10,985 nt of DNA from Circinella minor (lineage: Eukaryota; Mucoromycota; Mucoromycetes; Mucorales; Lichtheimiaceae). Each line of letters begins with the position of its first letter. The stretch's first letter is position 1. The stretch is taken from positions 1 to 10,985 of the forward strand of contig JAEPRB010000616.1 of NCBI GenBank assembly GCA_016758965.1. The letters are read 5' to 3'. The notes below the pieces were generated by a model, which saw only the letters and a list, made by a program, of their open reading frames with translations, was not told the origin of the DNA and made no database searches. Below are positions 1 through 8,891 of the stretch, piece by piece. The position numbers and the translations under genes are program-made.

Positions 1-127
1 TTCTTAAACGATCTCAAACGACTACCATACACAATCTTGTAAAATACCTTCTCTCATGAAAAAATACTGTGACATCTACTATATAGCCTAAATTTTCATC
101 TAATTGATTCTTTTGCATTATGGATTA

Positions 128-210
128 TGGATTCAATCCGGATTTTTATGAAACGGATTCAGATTGCAATTCTTGGAGTTATCCCCAAATCGTTTACATA
201 AATTTACAAA
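128..210 (+). repeat. Left candidate terminal inverted repeat of Merlin
   Basis: This stretch contains CAATCCGGATT, GAAACGGATTCAGATT and GTTTACA. The same blocks recur in the same order, inverted, on the right side at about 8740-8860. The match is gapped and imperfect, and the motif is partly palindromic, so orientation and exact edges are uncertain. The rest of 1-331 is AT-rich; I see no gene in it. Confidence 0.4.
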
Positions 211-687
211 TAAAATATTTCAAACTCAATTACTTCAATTTGATCAAAATTGAATTTTGTATAAATTATAAAATAAAGATTACAAACATTGAATATAAAA
301 ATTATGAAAAAATAAAAAATAAAATAAAAATATGTTTACAGAACCTTATGAACAATTAAAAGAGGTTTTTAATAATGAAGAAAAAGCTATATATTATTTA
401 ATAAATAATAAATATATTTCAAACTATGATAAATGTGATAAATGCGGTGGAAAAATGTCATTATATATGAAAAATAAAATATTCTTATGTCACAATTATA
501 AATGTCGTAAAGCAGTATCACCATTTAAGAACACTATTTTTTCTCATGCTAAATTACCAATAAACAAAGTTTTACATTTATTAAGTTTATTTTTATTAAA
601 AACACAAATGACAGGGTTATCATCATATCTTAGTATTGATAAAGATACTGTTACTGCTTACTATAAAAAATTTAGAAAATATATGGA

Positions 688-693
688 TAATAA
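688..693 (+). repeat. Target-site duplication of the Plavaka insertion, left copy
   Basis: TAATAA lies immediately left of the insert and is repeated exactly at 7683-7688. Because the element end may itself begin with AAT, the true duplication could be shorter (TAAT), with the element starting at 692. Excision plus loss of one copy restores the Merlin frame (GAT AAT AAC TAT). Confidence 0.75.
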
Positions 694-735
694 TCATCGG
701 CGAAGAGAAAAATTCTATAATGGCATATATTATTC
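694..735 (+). repeat. Left terminal inverted repeat of the Plavaka element
   Basis: From about 700 this reads GAAGAGAAAAATTCTATAATGG. It aligns, with a few gaps, to the reverse complement of 7640-7682 (AAGACGAAAATATTCC followed by AATATAGGG). The shared core is AAGA-GAAAA-ATTC-TATA-GG-CA-TAT. The repeat is imperfect, which is usual for older CACTA-like ends. Confidence 0.5.
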
Positions 736-841
736 CTGGGTACCTATTCAACGTATAAACAGCTAAATTGGCTGAAAAAGGCTATATAGTATGATATATA
801 AACTATTTTTTCCTATAATGGCCTATATTACAGGCTATATA
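713..841. repeat. Left subterminal repeats (GGCTATATA / CTATAATGGC)
   Basis: An 18-bp direct repeat, 17 of 18 bases identical, lies at 715-732 and 813-830 (CTATAATGGCxTATATTA). GGCTATATA occurs at 780-788 and 833-841. The same motif in both orientations clusters in the right end of the element. Arrays like this are the usual binding sites of CACTA-type transposases or their accessory proteins. That role is inferred here. The remainder to 1087 holds only the 3' end of the transposase gene. Confidence 0.6.
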
Positions 842-1045
842 AGTTATATACACCTGTACAGCTATTTATCGTAGATTATGTAGCTAATATAAACCAAAAT
901 AGTTTGAAAAAAGCTATAAAAGATTTTATAACCCTAATACGGAAAAATACTTTCAATCTGAAGCTGTATATTACACATTATTTATAGAATTGAAAATAAT
1001 ATGTGGAAATAACGAATGATAAAAAAGTTTCAAGTGTGATATTAT

Positions 1046-1051
1046 TTTATT
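1046..1051 (-). promoter_or_regulatory. Poly(A) signal AATAAA of the Plavaka transposase gene
   Basis: TTTATT on the plus strand reads AATAAA on the gene strand, about 37 bp past the stop codon. The position and hexamer fit a 3'-end processing signal; the hexamer is common in AT-rich DNA. Confidence 0.45.
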
Positions 1052-1087
1052 TGTTTTTAAGGGTTCATAAATTATGTTGCTTTGTCC

Positions 1088-4000
1088 TCACTGTTCCAGT
1101 AAAGTATAATTATTGTAGCTATCAACGTTTATCATCTCTTGGTCTTGATTAACTGCAGAGTCGTCATCATCTTCTGCTACAACTATTTCATCATTCGAGT
1201 CCTGCATCCATCCAACAACATCACTTTCATCAAGCTCTAATAATTTTCCATGACCACTTCCCTCTGACCAGCTGTATAATGAGATATCATGGTTGATTAG
1301 GTATTGCATGTATTGATATGGGTATTGTGATGGTGCCGGGTATTGGTAGTCTGGAACAAGGTGAATTGGACGTATAATATCAGAAACCACAGCCACAAAT
1401 TTTCCTTGATACACCCAGTTATCTGTAGGATACACCACTTCCAACCCACTGGCATGGGCTTTGTGTGCCGGTTCGTATCTTTGGCAGTAGCATAGACTAT
1501 AATCTTGGCACTTGTAACTTATTTTGAAAAACTTCAGTACTTGACCATAATAGTGATTTTTAAACATAACGTAGTTTTTTTGGTGTTCCGTAGAAATGCG
1601 AATTAAATCACGAAAATATTTATGATCATCATCGAATTCAGACATGGCCATAGAACTATAAAAATAAGCCTAGTTGCAATAATGCACTCCTTATGATAAG
1701 CCAACATGGATATCATACCAGGATAAATAGAAAATTTTGATTCAATAGATACTCACTGCCATATTATCAGGTTCCGGCATATTTGACACATGCCGTGATG
1801 ACTTACGCTTTTCAACTACAGTATCTAAAAAAGATCGTACTAAAGGATAAAGGGAAGAAGAAGTCGGGTCATATTGAATATAGTCACGAAATAATATCAG
1901 CGCTCCATTATACAGTGGATAAAGTAACTGGAAATCGGGTTCGTCAAGTGTCATTGAAGTCTTATCATTTTCATTAGTTTTGGTGATATAAGAACGTTTA
2001 CAAGCCATTTGAGGGTATTCGTCATATAAAAGATCGCGTCTGACAACGTAGTTTGACACCTTATTAAAAATAACAATAGTTATAAATGTTCGTCGACTTC
2101 GTTTAAGTAATATATATATATATATAATATTTTCAACAAAAAACAAATACCTGTTCAGTAAAGCTGTTTTTATGAAAGTTGGTCCTCTTAGCCGGCTTTT
2201 TGGCATCCCGTTTGTGCTGAAGTTCTGTGCTATTTGTTGAATAATTTCTTACAACACCGTGACTCTTAATATCCTCTGCGTATTTCCACAGTGCGTGGTT
2301 CTTAGGAAAGTTAAGACGAGACTAGCGATAATATTGTATAAAAATGAAATTACAGTTATAATAAACATCATTACAGCAATATGTTAATAATATTGACCAG
2401 CTATATACCTTAGAATATTTTTCAAATATAGAACTGTATTTGTTATAGAGTGTTAAAGAACAATTCATCTGTCGTATGGTGTTTTCACTGTGTTCGTGCG
2501 CCATGGCTTGCTGATAAAAATCGATAAAATGACGTAAACAAAGTGCCGCTTGGAGAGGAATTTGATCATGGATACAAATTAATACAATCTAATAATACAT
2601 ACAAATATTACATCAATATCTATAAATACATCCAAAAAATAATGACGGCTGAGGACCCTTATAATTGCATAAAAGTAGCAATATACCTTCATGTGCATTT
2701 TTAATTCGGAATATGTAGTATTTTTCAAACCGCTTAACATAAAACCAGTGTTGAATTTTCGTAAACCAACGGACCAGGGGATCTGTGCCGCTCTGACGTA
2801 TCTAATGGTTAGTCTAAACTCTTATTGTCATGTACGTATATATAAAAAATAGTGTTTCTAGTTATTACCGATCATTAATAGTCTTAATCGCTTTTGTACC
2901 ATGCTTCTCACGTATCATTTTTTCTATGCATTCAATCAAATACTTGTACACTCCACCTAATTGATGAAGTTCGTCAACAAGAAGCGAGTTATAAATGTGA
3001 AAATGACCAATATCCCAAAATGCATTCTAAAAAACGTTCCAAATAATAAGAGGAGGTCATCACACGATGCATATACTATATAATTAATTATACCTTTACG
3101 GGAAATAAAGATTTTTCCTTGCAAAATGTTTTTTTATCATCTACTGTGAGTTTCGCTTTAGCACGTTCATACAGATCCGTCATATTTGAATTTTCTCTTA
3201 GCTCCGTTTCATTTTCTGGCATTACAGGTCTGCGAAAATCGGTAGTACGTATAAAGCATCTTGGGCATGAAAGATTACTGTTCCCACCTCTAATATTTGC
3301 CAATAGCCGCCTATGTTTACAAATACGTACAAAGAATACATATAAAATCAGCCAGCCGTCATAATACTTGATATCTTACTACCTCCTTTCTATACACTAT
3401 ACTTTATTTACCCCCAATTTTATTTATAGACAGAAAGAAAGAATTACGTACTGTTCTGGCAAATCAGCACTATAAGCTGCTAATGCTGGAATGCAATCAT
3501 AAATGTAATTGAATGGGCCTCTCATCAGGATAGACCTACGTATTCAAGAATAAATATTTAGAATTATAGTTGTTATACCAAAATTACACAAAGAAGAATA
3601 ATTGATATACCCGTTATTTGTCCGAGGTGCAAATACCAAAGAATTCATTGTGAGTCGTAAACAGTGGTGAATTATTGCTTGTTTTGCACCAGGCCACCAC
3701 GAACGTGTTTTTCCATCTTTTGGTTGTTCTAGAGTAGGTAAGTATGCTAAAACGCGACTGGCATGAAATTTTTCAGAGTCCCTTAGAGCTTGAGGTACAT
3801 TGGCTAGTAATAGCGATTGTTAGTTCATTCCATTTAGCTTATATTATATGTATTGTATAACGAGCATAATTCTAATATATACCAAGTTTCATATATATGG
3901 GCCAAAGTTTTGCTCTATTATTTTGTGCTACCACAGTCTGGTCGGACGACAACATTATTCCCAAAACAACACTTTCACTGGGTATGCGTTCCTAAATTAA

Positions 4001-5220
4001 TAATGCAAATAGATCAATTAAATACTTCGAAGCATTTATATAACAAATGCATATCCTTACCTGTAGATTTTCCCACCATGTTGCAGTATGGATTTCACTA
4101 AACACACGCTCGCCCCCACGGCTTTGGATGACAGGACGCAAGATCATGTCTTGTGCAAGTAGTGGATTTGAAAAGAGTAGCTGACACAAGTTCTTCATGT
4201 CCCGAGAAAGAAATTTCACTGTCCCTATGATGGAATGAAGATCGTCTTTATCACAATCATCTGGTAAATCATCTACATCTGCTAAAGTAAATGAATGTGT
4301 TTGGAATGGCTAAAATGTAACAGTGAGTTTATATTTAATAAAATACCACGTTTTCGAACCATTAACATACCACTTTAATATTATCATCAGCATCAGTTTC
4401 TAAACGGGATTTGAGAGATTCAGTAGTACGAACTGATATTATTACCCTTTCAGCACTTTTTCTTGAATAATCCATAGCAAATTGAATGATCTTGGCCAAT
4501 CTATTTAAAATTTTAAGAATTCTAATTAACATAGTGTTTCGGCTGCGCAGCTTTTATCATCTTAACTTACTCTGAATACTCTGAATTTGAAATGTTGTGC
4601 TCGACAGCATAAAACGCTAAACGTTGCTCGACTTCATTCATAGTACCAAATTTCAACGGATTCGGGTTACTATAAAGTCCGACATGATCACCAATACGCT
4701 CTATACAATACGCATGTTATACGGTTTATTAATAATTTTAAAATGGCTACTCATCTATTAAAGCTACGTTTCTACCTTCAAACAAGGGTCTTCTTTCATT
4801 TTCTGTGTTATTATATTCTGGTTCAGTAAACGGTTCTTGAACTTCACTCGATGTTGTGTCGTTTCTTTGTTCCATAGAATCAGTAGAGCTATAGGGGATT
4901 CCTGGTTCAGTTGTTGGTGTAATATTGAATCCGATATTACGTGGCTATATAATTATTTGTATAGTCCAATAATAGAAAAATATCAATGAAAAATATATCT
5001 CAATAAAGCAACACAATTCTTTCAGTAATAATAAATCGCCATGTCAAAGTACCTGAATTAAGTTTTGATCTACATTAGAGTGATTCATTAACGCGCTAGG
5101 TAGATTAGGATCTACTGGATATGCTTCGTTACAATGTGCTTGATTTTCATGCCGTTGTCGAGCATCGAGAGAAGGAAATCTACGTCTTCCACATGAAGGG
5201 AACTTGCAATAGAATGACAT
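1088..5220 (-). CDS. Plavaka family transposase, 15 exons, 985 aa, apparently intact
   Basis: This DDE transposase would cut and reinsert its own element in the nucleus. Exons (minus strand): 5220-5053, 4944-4776, 4700-4571, 4500-4371, 4309-4061, 3991-3883, 3803-3611, 3535-3452, 3310-3094, 3026-2869, 2801-2687, 2588-2409, 2321-2151, 2059-1757, 1669-1088. All 14 introns are GT-AG, 61-141 nt, and all phases agree. The N-terminus has a C2H2 finger (C5, C10, H24, H29). Plavaka landmarks follow: GERVFSEIHTATWW near 261-278, LSSD with D299, a YLPT block, DLPEQ before CPRC (C426, C429), DELHQL with D501, NFPKNHALWKY, and STELQH with E667. D299, D501 and E667 are the likely catalytic triad. The tail is acidic. 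No stop or frameshift was found. It is divergent from the neighbour at 5562. A few splice choices (exons 7 and 15) rest on frame continuity. Confidence 0.85.
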
Positions 5221-5561
5221 GGTCAGAGCATAAAGTGCTTACTGCGGGGTGTCAAAAATGCTGCGCATTTTATAATATTCTGGTCGTCGCATAAACAACT
5301 TGGTTCCGTTTCTTTTTATTATTATTATTAAAACATAATTAAGAATGCAAGCACAGCCAAGGAATAGATCTAATACAGAAATGCAAAGCACAGGTATTGG
5401 TAATGAATTTATAGAAGTAAATTTTATAAAAGAATAATTTCCCACATAATTCAACTTATAGTAACAAGAAATCGCGCAGCAAATAGCAGTAATGATCAAT
5501 CTCAGAGAAGTAATGACAATTTATCTTACAAAAAGGAACACAAATGAACTAATGGTTTTTT
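5221..5561. promoter_or_regulatory. Divergent intergenic region of the Plavaka gene pair
   Basis: These 341 bp separate the two start codons and must contain both promoters and 5' leaders. The stretch is AT-rich with a short TTA/ATT microsatellite near 5317-5331. I see no convincing TATA box or other motif. A minus-strand open frame here (5239-5499) has no recognisable features and is probably chance. Confidence 0.4.
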
Positions 5562-7249
5562 ATGCTATTAATAGACCTTCGCCGATCAGGACGATTGACT
5601 AATCAAAATGACCAAATGAGTCAACCAAATTCCAATGAAAGAACAGAATCTATGGTCAATCGCGATCAACATTGCTTTTCGCCAGTGGTGCAAGAGTCTA
5701 CGCCGCCTATTTCGCCGTCCCATTATTCACTCGATAATGGGAATGGCACAGCAATAAATAATACAAGTTCTTATTTTCACACAGATTCCCCTCCGTCAAT
5801 ATTACAACATGATGTTTCACTTGGTGACGAAAGACGGCTGCATCGAATGTTCCATCACCACCAACCAAGGTAACCAAATATATGTGTATATATAGAATGT
5901 AGTATGCTCAGATAGATTTTAAGAGACGCTCACCACTACTTTGATTTGTTAAGTAACTATAGTTATATCAGAAGAACATCCAATCAAAATAACTTACAAA
6001 CGCCTGTATTAGAAAATAACAATATGGGATCGACACAAGAAAACCAACGGTAGTATTTGTTTATTCACCAAATTTGTTTCTATAAAACTCACTTAATTTT
6101 TGTCAATACAATAATTTTAGTATACGCGATTTACCAAGTAATCTTCATGAACAAAGCCCTCAGCTATTGCCTCTGTAAGTTTGCTCCTTTATTATTTGAT
6201 CATATTACATTGTTACTTTGATCCATCGGCAGAACACACCAGCTAATATTATTTTATAAAATTCAAGCAAAACTCTTACAATTGATGAATTAAATGACGG
6301 CGTCACATTATTTACGAATGCTATAAAAAAAGAAGTCTTTTTGTATAATGCATTTCCAGAATCAGTAGCACAAGAAACAGCAATAAGAATATTAAAAGAC
6401 CTGCATGGAATTACAGATCCGGACAACCGATTTTATAGGTATACGACAACTCCACGAATGAGCAGTATGGTATGTATGTTGGCATTCGGTTCCTCGGCTA
6501 GTCTTAAATAAGAACTAAGTTCGTGATGTTTTATCATATAGGTGACAAGCATCGCTAGTAAAGAGCGTACCAAATGTCAAACTGCTGTAAAACACTGGCT
6601 TAACGATCCAAGTTGCGATTTTAAAACACTACAGTCAACAGAATATGATTATACTTACCTAATAGAAAATGGAAGGCAAGTAGTTTTTCTGCTGGTTTAT
6701 ATTGTGTATACATCATCAATCTCGTCTCACTTTGTGCAATGTCTTGTTTTTCTTCATACTACATAGATTTGGACGGTTGAATCTTGATATTAATGGCGGT
6801 TTGTTGGAAAACAAATGTCTTGCACATTGTGTCTCGTATGTCATGACGAATGAGAACGCACAAGGAAGATCACGATTGGAATCCATTCCTTGTCCAGTAC
6901 CCAAATCACTTGTAGCGTTTATTTACTCTTTGGTAAGTGCGGGTTAGTTTTATTATTTCAGAGATTATGTGTGTTGAATGTTGAATTTTTACTAATAAAT
7001 ACAATATAGATCTATTATCGTTTATGTAAAGCTTGTAACCATGAGAAAATTAATGCGACGAAAGGGAAGTCGTTTAGTACAAGTTCCGCTTGGGCTGATA
7101 TCTACCGCCACATACTTGACCCTGAAAGCTATTATGGAAAAAATATTGATTGGACTATCGTGCGTCAGATGTTTGAAGAAGAATTGTCAGATGGAGGAGG
7201 AAATGGAAGGAACACATGTCATGAATTTGATCCACATAATTTTTTTTAG
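5562..7249 (+). CDS. Accessory protein of the Plavaka element, 7 exons, 396 aa (DUF6532-like?)
   Basis: Exons: 5562-5869, 5963-6049, 6121-6174, 6268-6469, 6542-6675, 6767-6932, 7010-7249. Introns are 71-93 nt; five are GT-AG and the fifth (6676-6766) begins with GC. All phases agree and the frame is open to TAG at 7247-7249. A stop codon lies in frame just upstream of the chosen ATG. Residues 1 to about 155 are polar and low in complexity (Ser, Asn, Pro, Gln), probably disordered. From about 155 a folded region begins, with a VFLYNAFPES motif, then TSIASKERTKCQTAVKHW, and later a CPVPKSLVAFIYSL helix, a C-x2-C pair (LCKAC) and an ADIYRHIL segment. The order of these motifs resembles the fungal DUF6532 domain from memory; this is tentative. 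Its place inside the transposon, opposite the transposase, suggests a role in transposition, such as DNA binding. No catalytic motif was recognised. Confidence 0.75.
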
Positions 7250-7261
7250 CTTGGTAGTATA

Positions 7262-7267
7262 AATAAA
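7262..7267 (+). promoter_or_regulatory. Poly(A) signal AATAAA of the accessory gene
   Basis: The hexamer lies 13 bp after the stop codon of the accessory gene and before the right subterminal repeats, a sensible place for 3'-end processing. Confidence 0.45.
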
Positions 7268-7479
7268 GCATTCCAACACTTTCTTTTTTTTGTAGATTCC
7301 AACACTTCCTATTGAACAAAACCCCTATCTTTTTTGTAAATCTTAGAGAAAGTTTATTTACATAGAAATACAGTAAAATAAAAGAAACTATTGGATGATC
7401 GCTACTCAAACTAAATTTTTTATACATCCATCATGATTAAAAATGTATTAATATAACGTATCAAACAATTATTTCATAT

Positions 7480-7659
7480 ATAGGCTATATAGGCTGTATA
7501 GGCTATATAGACATATATTGGTATTAATTCCCCCTATATTGGGATCGCGTATCTTAAAAGGAATATATGTTTGTCGTACCATAAATATATGCCTATATTG
7601 AGTAACTATATCTATATACTGGGGGGTTCGCCTATTTGCCTATACTGCCCTATATTGGA
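7480..7659. repeat. Right subterminal repeats (ATAGGCTAT tandem, GCCTATA)
   Basis: Three tandem 9-mers, ATAGGCTAT, ATAGGCTGT and ATAGGCTAT, run 7480-7506. In the opposite orientation, CCCTATATTGGG starts at 7532, GCCTATATTG at 7591, GCCTATTTG at 7630, GCCTATACT at 7638 and GCCCTATATTGG at 7647. With the left cluster these form the two ends of the element and are candidate transposase or accessory-protein binding sites. The stretch 7268-7479 between the gene and these repeats holds nothing I recognise. Confidence 0.65.
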
Positions 7660-7682
7660 ATATTTTCGTCTTTAAGTGGATT
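7640..7682 (-). repeat. Right terminal inverted repeat of the Plavaka element
   Basis: Read inward on the minus strand it begins AATCCACTTAAAGACGAAAA and continues TATTCC. It contains CACTT near the tip, close to the CACTA/CACTG of relatives, and matches the left end imperfectly. Confidence 0.5.
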
Positions 7683-7688
7683 TAATAA
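7683..7688 (+). repeat. Target-site duplication of the Plavaka insertion, right copy
   Basis: This exact copy of the TAATAA at 688-693 lies directly after the element. The Merlin coding frame resumes within it (third base of a codon at 7683), matching the phase in which the left half breaks off. Confidence 0.75.
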
Positions 7689-8229
7689 CTATTTTACTTT
7701 TGCCGATGATATAAAGGTTAATAAAATAGGTGGAAGAAATAAAACTGTAGAACTTGATGAAACAAAAATATCAAAACGAAAAAATCATAAAGGCCATAAA
7801 GTTGAAGGATGTTGGGTTATTGGAGGTATTGAAAGAAGTCAATTAAAAAATAAAATAAAAAATGAGAATAAAAAAACATTCTTTTTACCAATTGAGAAAA
7901 GAGACATTAAAAATATTGATAAAATTATAACAGATAATGTAAAAAAAGGAACAACTATTCATACAGATTGCTGGAAGGGGTATAATAATCTGAAAAACAT
8001 TGGATATAAGCATTATACTGTTAATCATAAAAAAAATTTTAAAGATCCTAAAACTGGTGTTCATACAAATGGAATTGAAGGCACTTGGAGTGCATTAAAA
8101 AGAAATATAAATATAAGAAATAGAACTAGGAAGGATTTAGTTCTACATTTAAAAGAGTATCAATGGAGAAAATGTAATAGAGAATATAATGTTTGGAAAA
8201 GATTTTTAAAAATAAAAAATAAAAAGTAA
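7683..8229 (+). pseudogene. Merlin/IS1595-like transposase, catalytic C-terminal half (disrupted)
   Basis: This is the DDE domain of the ISXO2/IS1595-like transposase whose N-terminal half is at 332-693. Landmarks are IGGRNKTVELDET (first Asp, codon 7756-7758), the GCWVIGGIER strand, TTIHTDCWKGY (second Asp) and HTNGIEGTWSALKR (third acidic residue Glu, preceded by the Asn typical of this family). In the restored 300-residue protein these would be D144, D214 and E251. The half is free of stops and frameshifts and ends in a basic tail at TAA 8227-8229. An open frame extends upstream to about 7636, but that part belongs to the Plavaka end and has no start ATG, so it is not Merlin sequence. Confidence 0.85.
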
Positions 8230-8246
8230 AATTGAATTTTGTTATT

Positions 8247-8252
8247 AATAAA
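8247..8252 (+). promoter_or_regulatory. Poly(A) signal AATAAA of the Merlin transposase
   Basis: The hexamer lies 18 bp past the stop codon. The surroundings are very AT-rich, so this is only a plausible call. Confidence 0.3.
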
Positions 8253-8320
8253 AAAGTACATCATAGATTATTATATTGCACATTTAAAATTCATCATAGA
8301 TAATATTGATCAGTATAATT

Positions 8321-8604
8321 ATGGATGATACTTTTGCTGTTATAATTGATGAGCATTTTAAAAAAAATATAGAGAAGTAAATTTATTAAAGATATGCAGA
8401 AATATAATTTAGAAGAATATAAAATCAAGCAAAATGATGATTATTTTGAAATATATATGAAAAAAAAAAGGATCTCAAAAAAAAATTAAAAAAGTTTATG
8501 AATTTAAAAAACATAATAAAAAAGATGAAAGAATAAAACATGATATAGATGATGATATAATAGAAAATAGTATTGAAAATATCAAAAAAATTAAATTAAA
8601 TTAG
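8321..8604 (+). pseudogene. Frameshifted small lysine-rich ORF downstream of the Merlin transposase
   Basis: From ATG 8321 the frame reads MDDTFAVIIDEHFKKNIEK and stops at 8378-8380. Coding-like sequence continues in another frame from about 8375 (KFIKDMQKYNLEEYKIKQ, then DDYFEIY), reaches an A-run near 8460-8469 and then continues in a third frame (VYEFKKHNKKDERIKHDIDD) to TAG at 8602-8604. Two small indels in A-runs would join these into one lysine- and aspartate-rich protein of about 95 residues. No known domain is recognised. It has the same base composition as the Merlin transposase and lies in the same element, so it may be a decayed second Merlin gene. Alternatively it is chance open frame in A-rich DNA. 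Confidence 0.4.
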
Positions 8605-8739
8605 AAAAATAATAAAAAACCATGTCCTTGGTAATGACATAAAACTTGCTGGTGGTGGATGGTATTTTTTTAAATTATATATTTACTATTTAACATAATA
8701 AATATAATTTTGCTGGAATTTTAATCTTTTCTTCTTGAT

Positions 8740-8870
8740 ATAGTAATTGTATGTGAATCTGTAAACCTTTTTCTGAGTCAACCCAATTCTTTAATCCGTG
8801 GACAATCCGGTTTTCCGAAAATCCGATCCGTTTCAAAATGGATCGGATTCGAAATGGTGCCAATCCAATC
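8740..8870 (-). repeat. Right candidate terminal inverted repeat of Merlin with AATCCGATCC palindrome
   Basis: The stretch is dense in AATCCG and CGGAT motifs and mirrors the left flank at about 128-210. Inside it, AATCCGATCC at 8820-8829 and GGATCGGATT at 8840-8849 are perfect 10-bp inverted arms around a 10-base loop. The region 8605-8739 before it is AT-rich with nothing recognised. Confidence 0.45.
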
Positions 8871-8891
8871 CGGATCGGTCTACTAAGAACC

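Larger units (their letters stand above)
332..766 (+). pseudogene. Merlin/IS1595-like transposase, N-terminal half (disrupted)
   Basis: This is the N-terminal half of an ISXO2/IS1595-family transposase, the enzyme that would cut and paste the Merlin element. Residues 35-58 form a zinc ribbon (C35-x2-C38 ... C53-x4-C58), followed by the SPFKNTIF-type motif and a helical DNA-binding segment that ends in a YYKKFRKYM-like helix (about residues 109-118). Genuine transposase sequence ends at about codon 120. From 694 the frame runs into the Plavaka end, adds about 24 foreign residues and stops at 764-766. The catalytic half resumes at 7683. The ATG at 332 follows an A-rich leader and gives a normal-looking start. 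No introns are seen. As it stands the product lacks all catalytic residues. Confidence 0.85.
694..7682. mobile_element. Plavaka-type (CACTA-like) DNA transposon, two-gene, about 7.0 kb
   Basis: The element is bounded by TAATAA duplications and lies inside the Merlin transposase reading frame. It contains a Plavaka transposase on the minus strand, a divergent accessory gene on the plus strand, degenerate terminal inverted repeats and clusters of a GCCTATA/TATAGGC motif near both ends. Both genes can be read with complete splice-site sets and no internal stop. The element therefore looks recently inserted and possibly still able to move. The left edge could be 692 or 694; the right edge is 7682. 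Confidence 0.85.
120..8870 (+). mobile_element. Merlin (IS1595/ISXO2-like) DNA transposon, interrupted by a Plavaka element
   Basis: The element is defined by a split Merlin-type transposase (332-693 plus 7683-8229), a small downstream ORF remnant (8321-8604) and inverted AATCCG-rich flanks. The left flank (about 128-210) and the reverse complement of the right flank (about 8740-8860) share, in order, an AATCCG block, GAAACGGAT, ACGGATT and GTTTACA. This is what degenerate terminal inverted repeats would look like. The outer edges are approximate and I could not identify the 8-9 bp target duplication typical of Merlin. Its protein-coding parts are much richer in A+T and in Lys/Asn/Ile codons than the inserted Plavaka genes, and they have no introns. 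Confidence 0.6.

Noticed and set aside
99..106. TCTAATTG versus CCTAATTG near 8892 as the Merlin target duplication
   Set aside because: Seven of eight bases match, but the left copy lies about 20 bp outside the apparent repeat edge and the motif is common in AT-rich DNA.
120..359. Open frame of 79 codons at the left end
   Set aside because: It runs through the AATCCGGAT repeat and the A-rich leader of the Merlin transposase, overlaps its start, and has no domain.
2111..2126. (TA)n run
   Set aside because: It is a short microsatellite inside intron 13 of the transposase gene, with no sign of function.
5239..5499. Hydrophobic 86-codon minus-strand open frame between the two Plavaka genes
   Set aside because: It lies in the shared promoter/leader region. 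Its hydrophobicity comes from AT-rich codons, and no start context or family signature is seen.
6205..6904. Minus-strand open frames opposite the accessory gene
   Set aside because: They are antisense shadows of exons 4-6 with no splice logic or recognisable protein.
7155..7427. 90-codon minus-strand open frame overlapping the accessory gene 3' end
   Set aside because: It is antisense to the last exon and the AT-rich 3' flank, with no features.
7636..7682. Extended upstream start of the Merlin catalytic half
   Set aside because: These 47 bases belong to the Plavaka terminal repeat, and the first codon is TTG, not ATG. The open frame is accidental.
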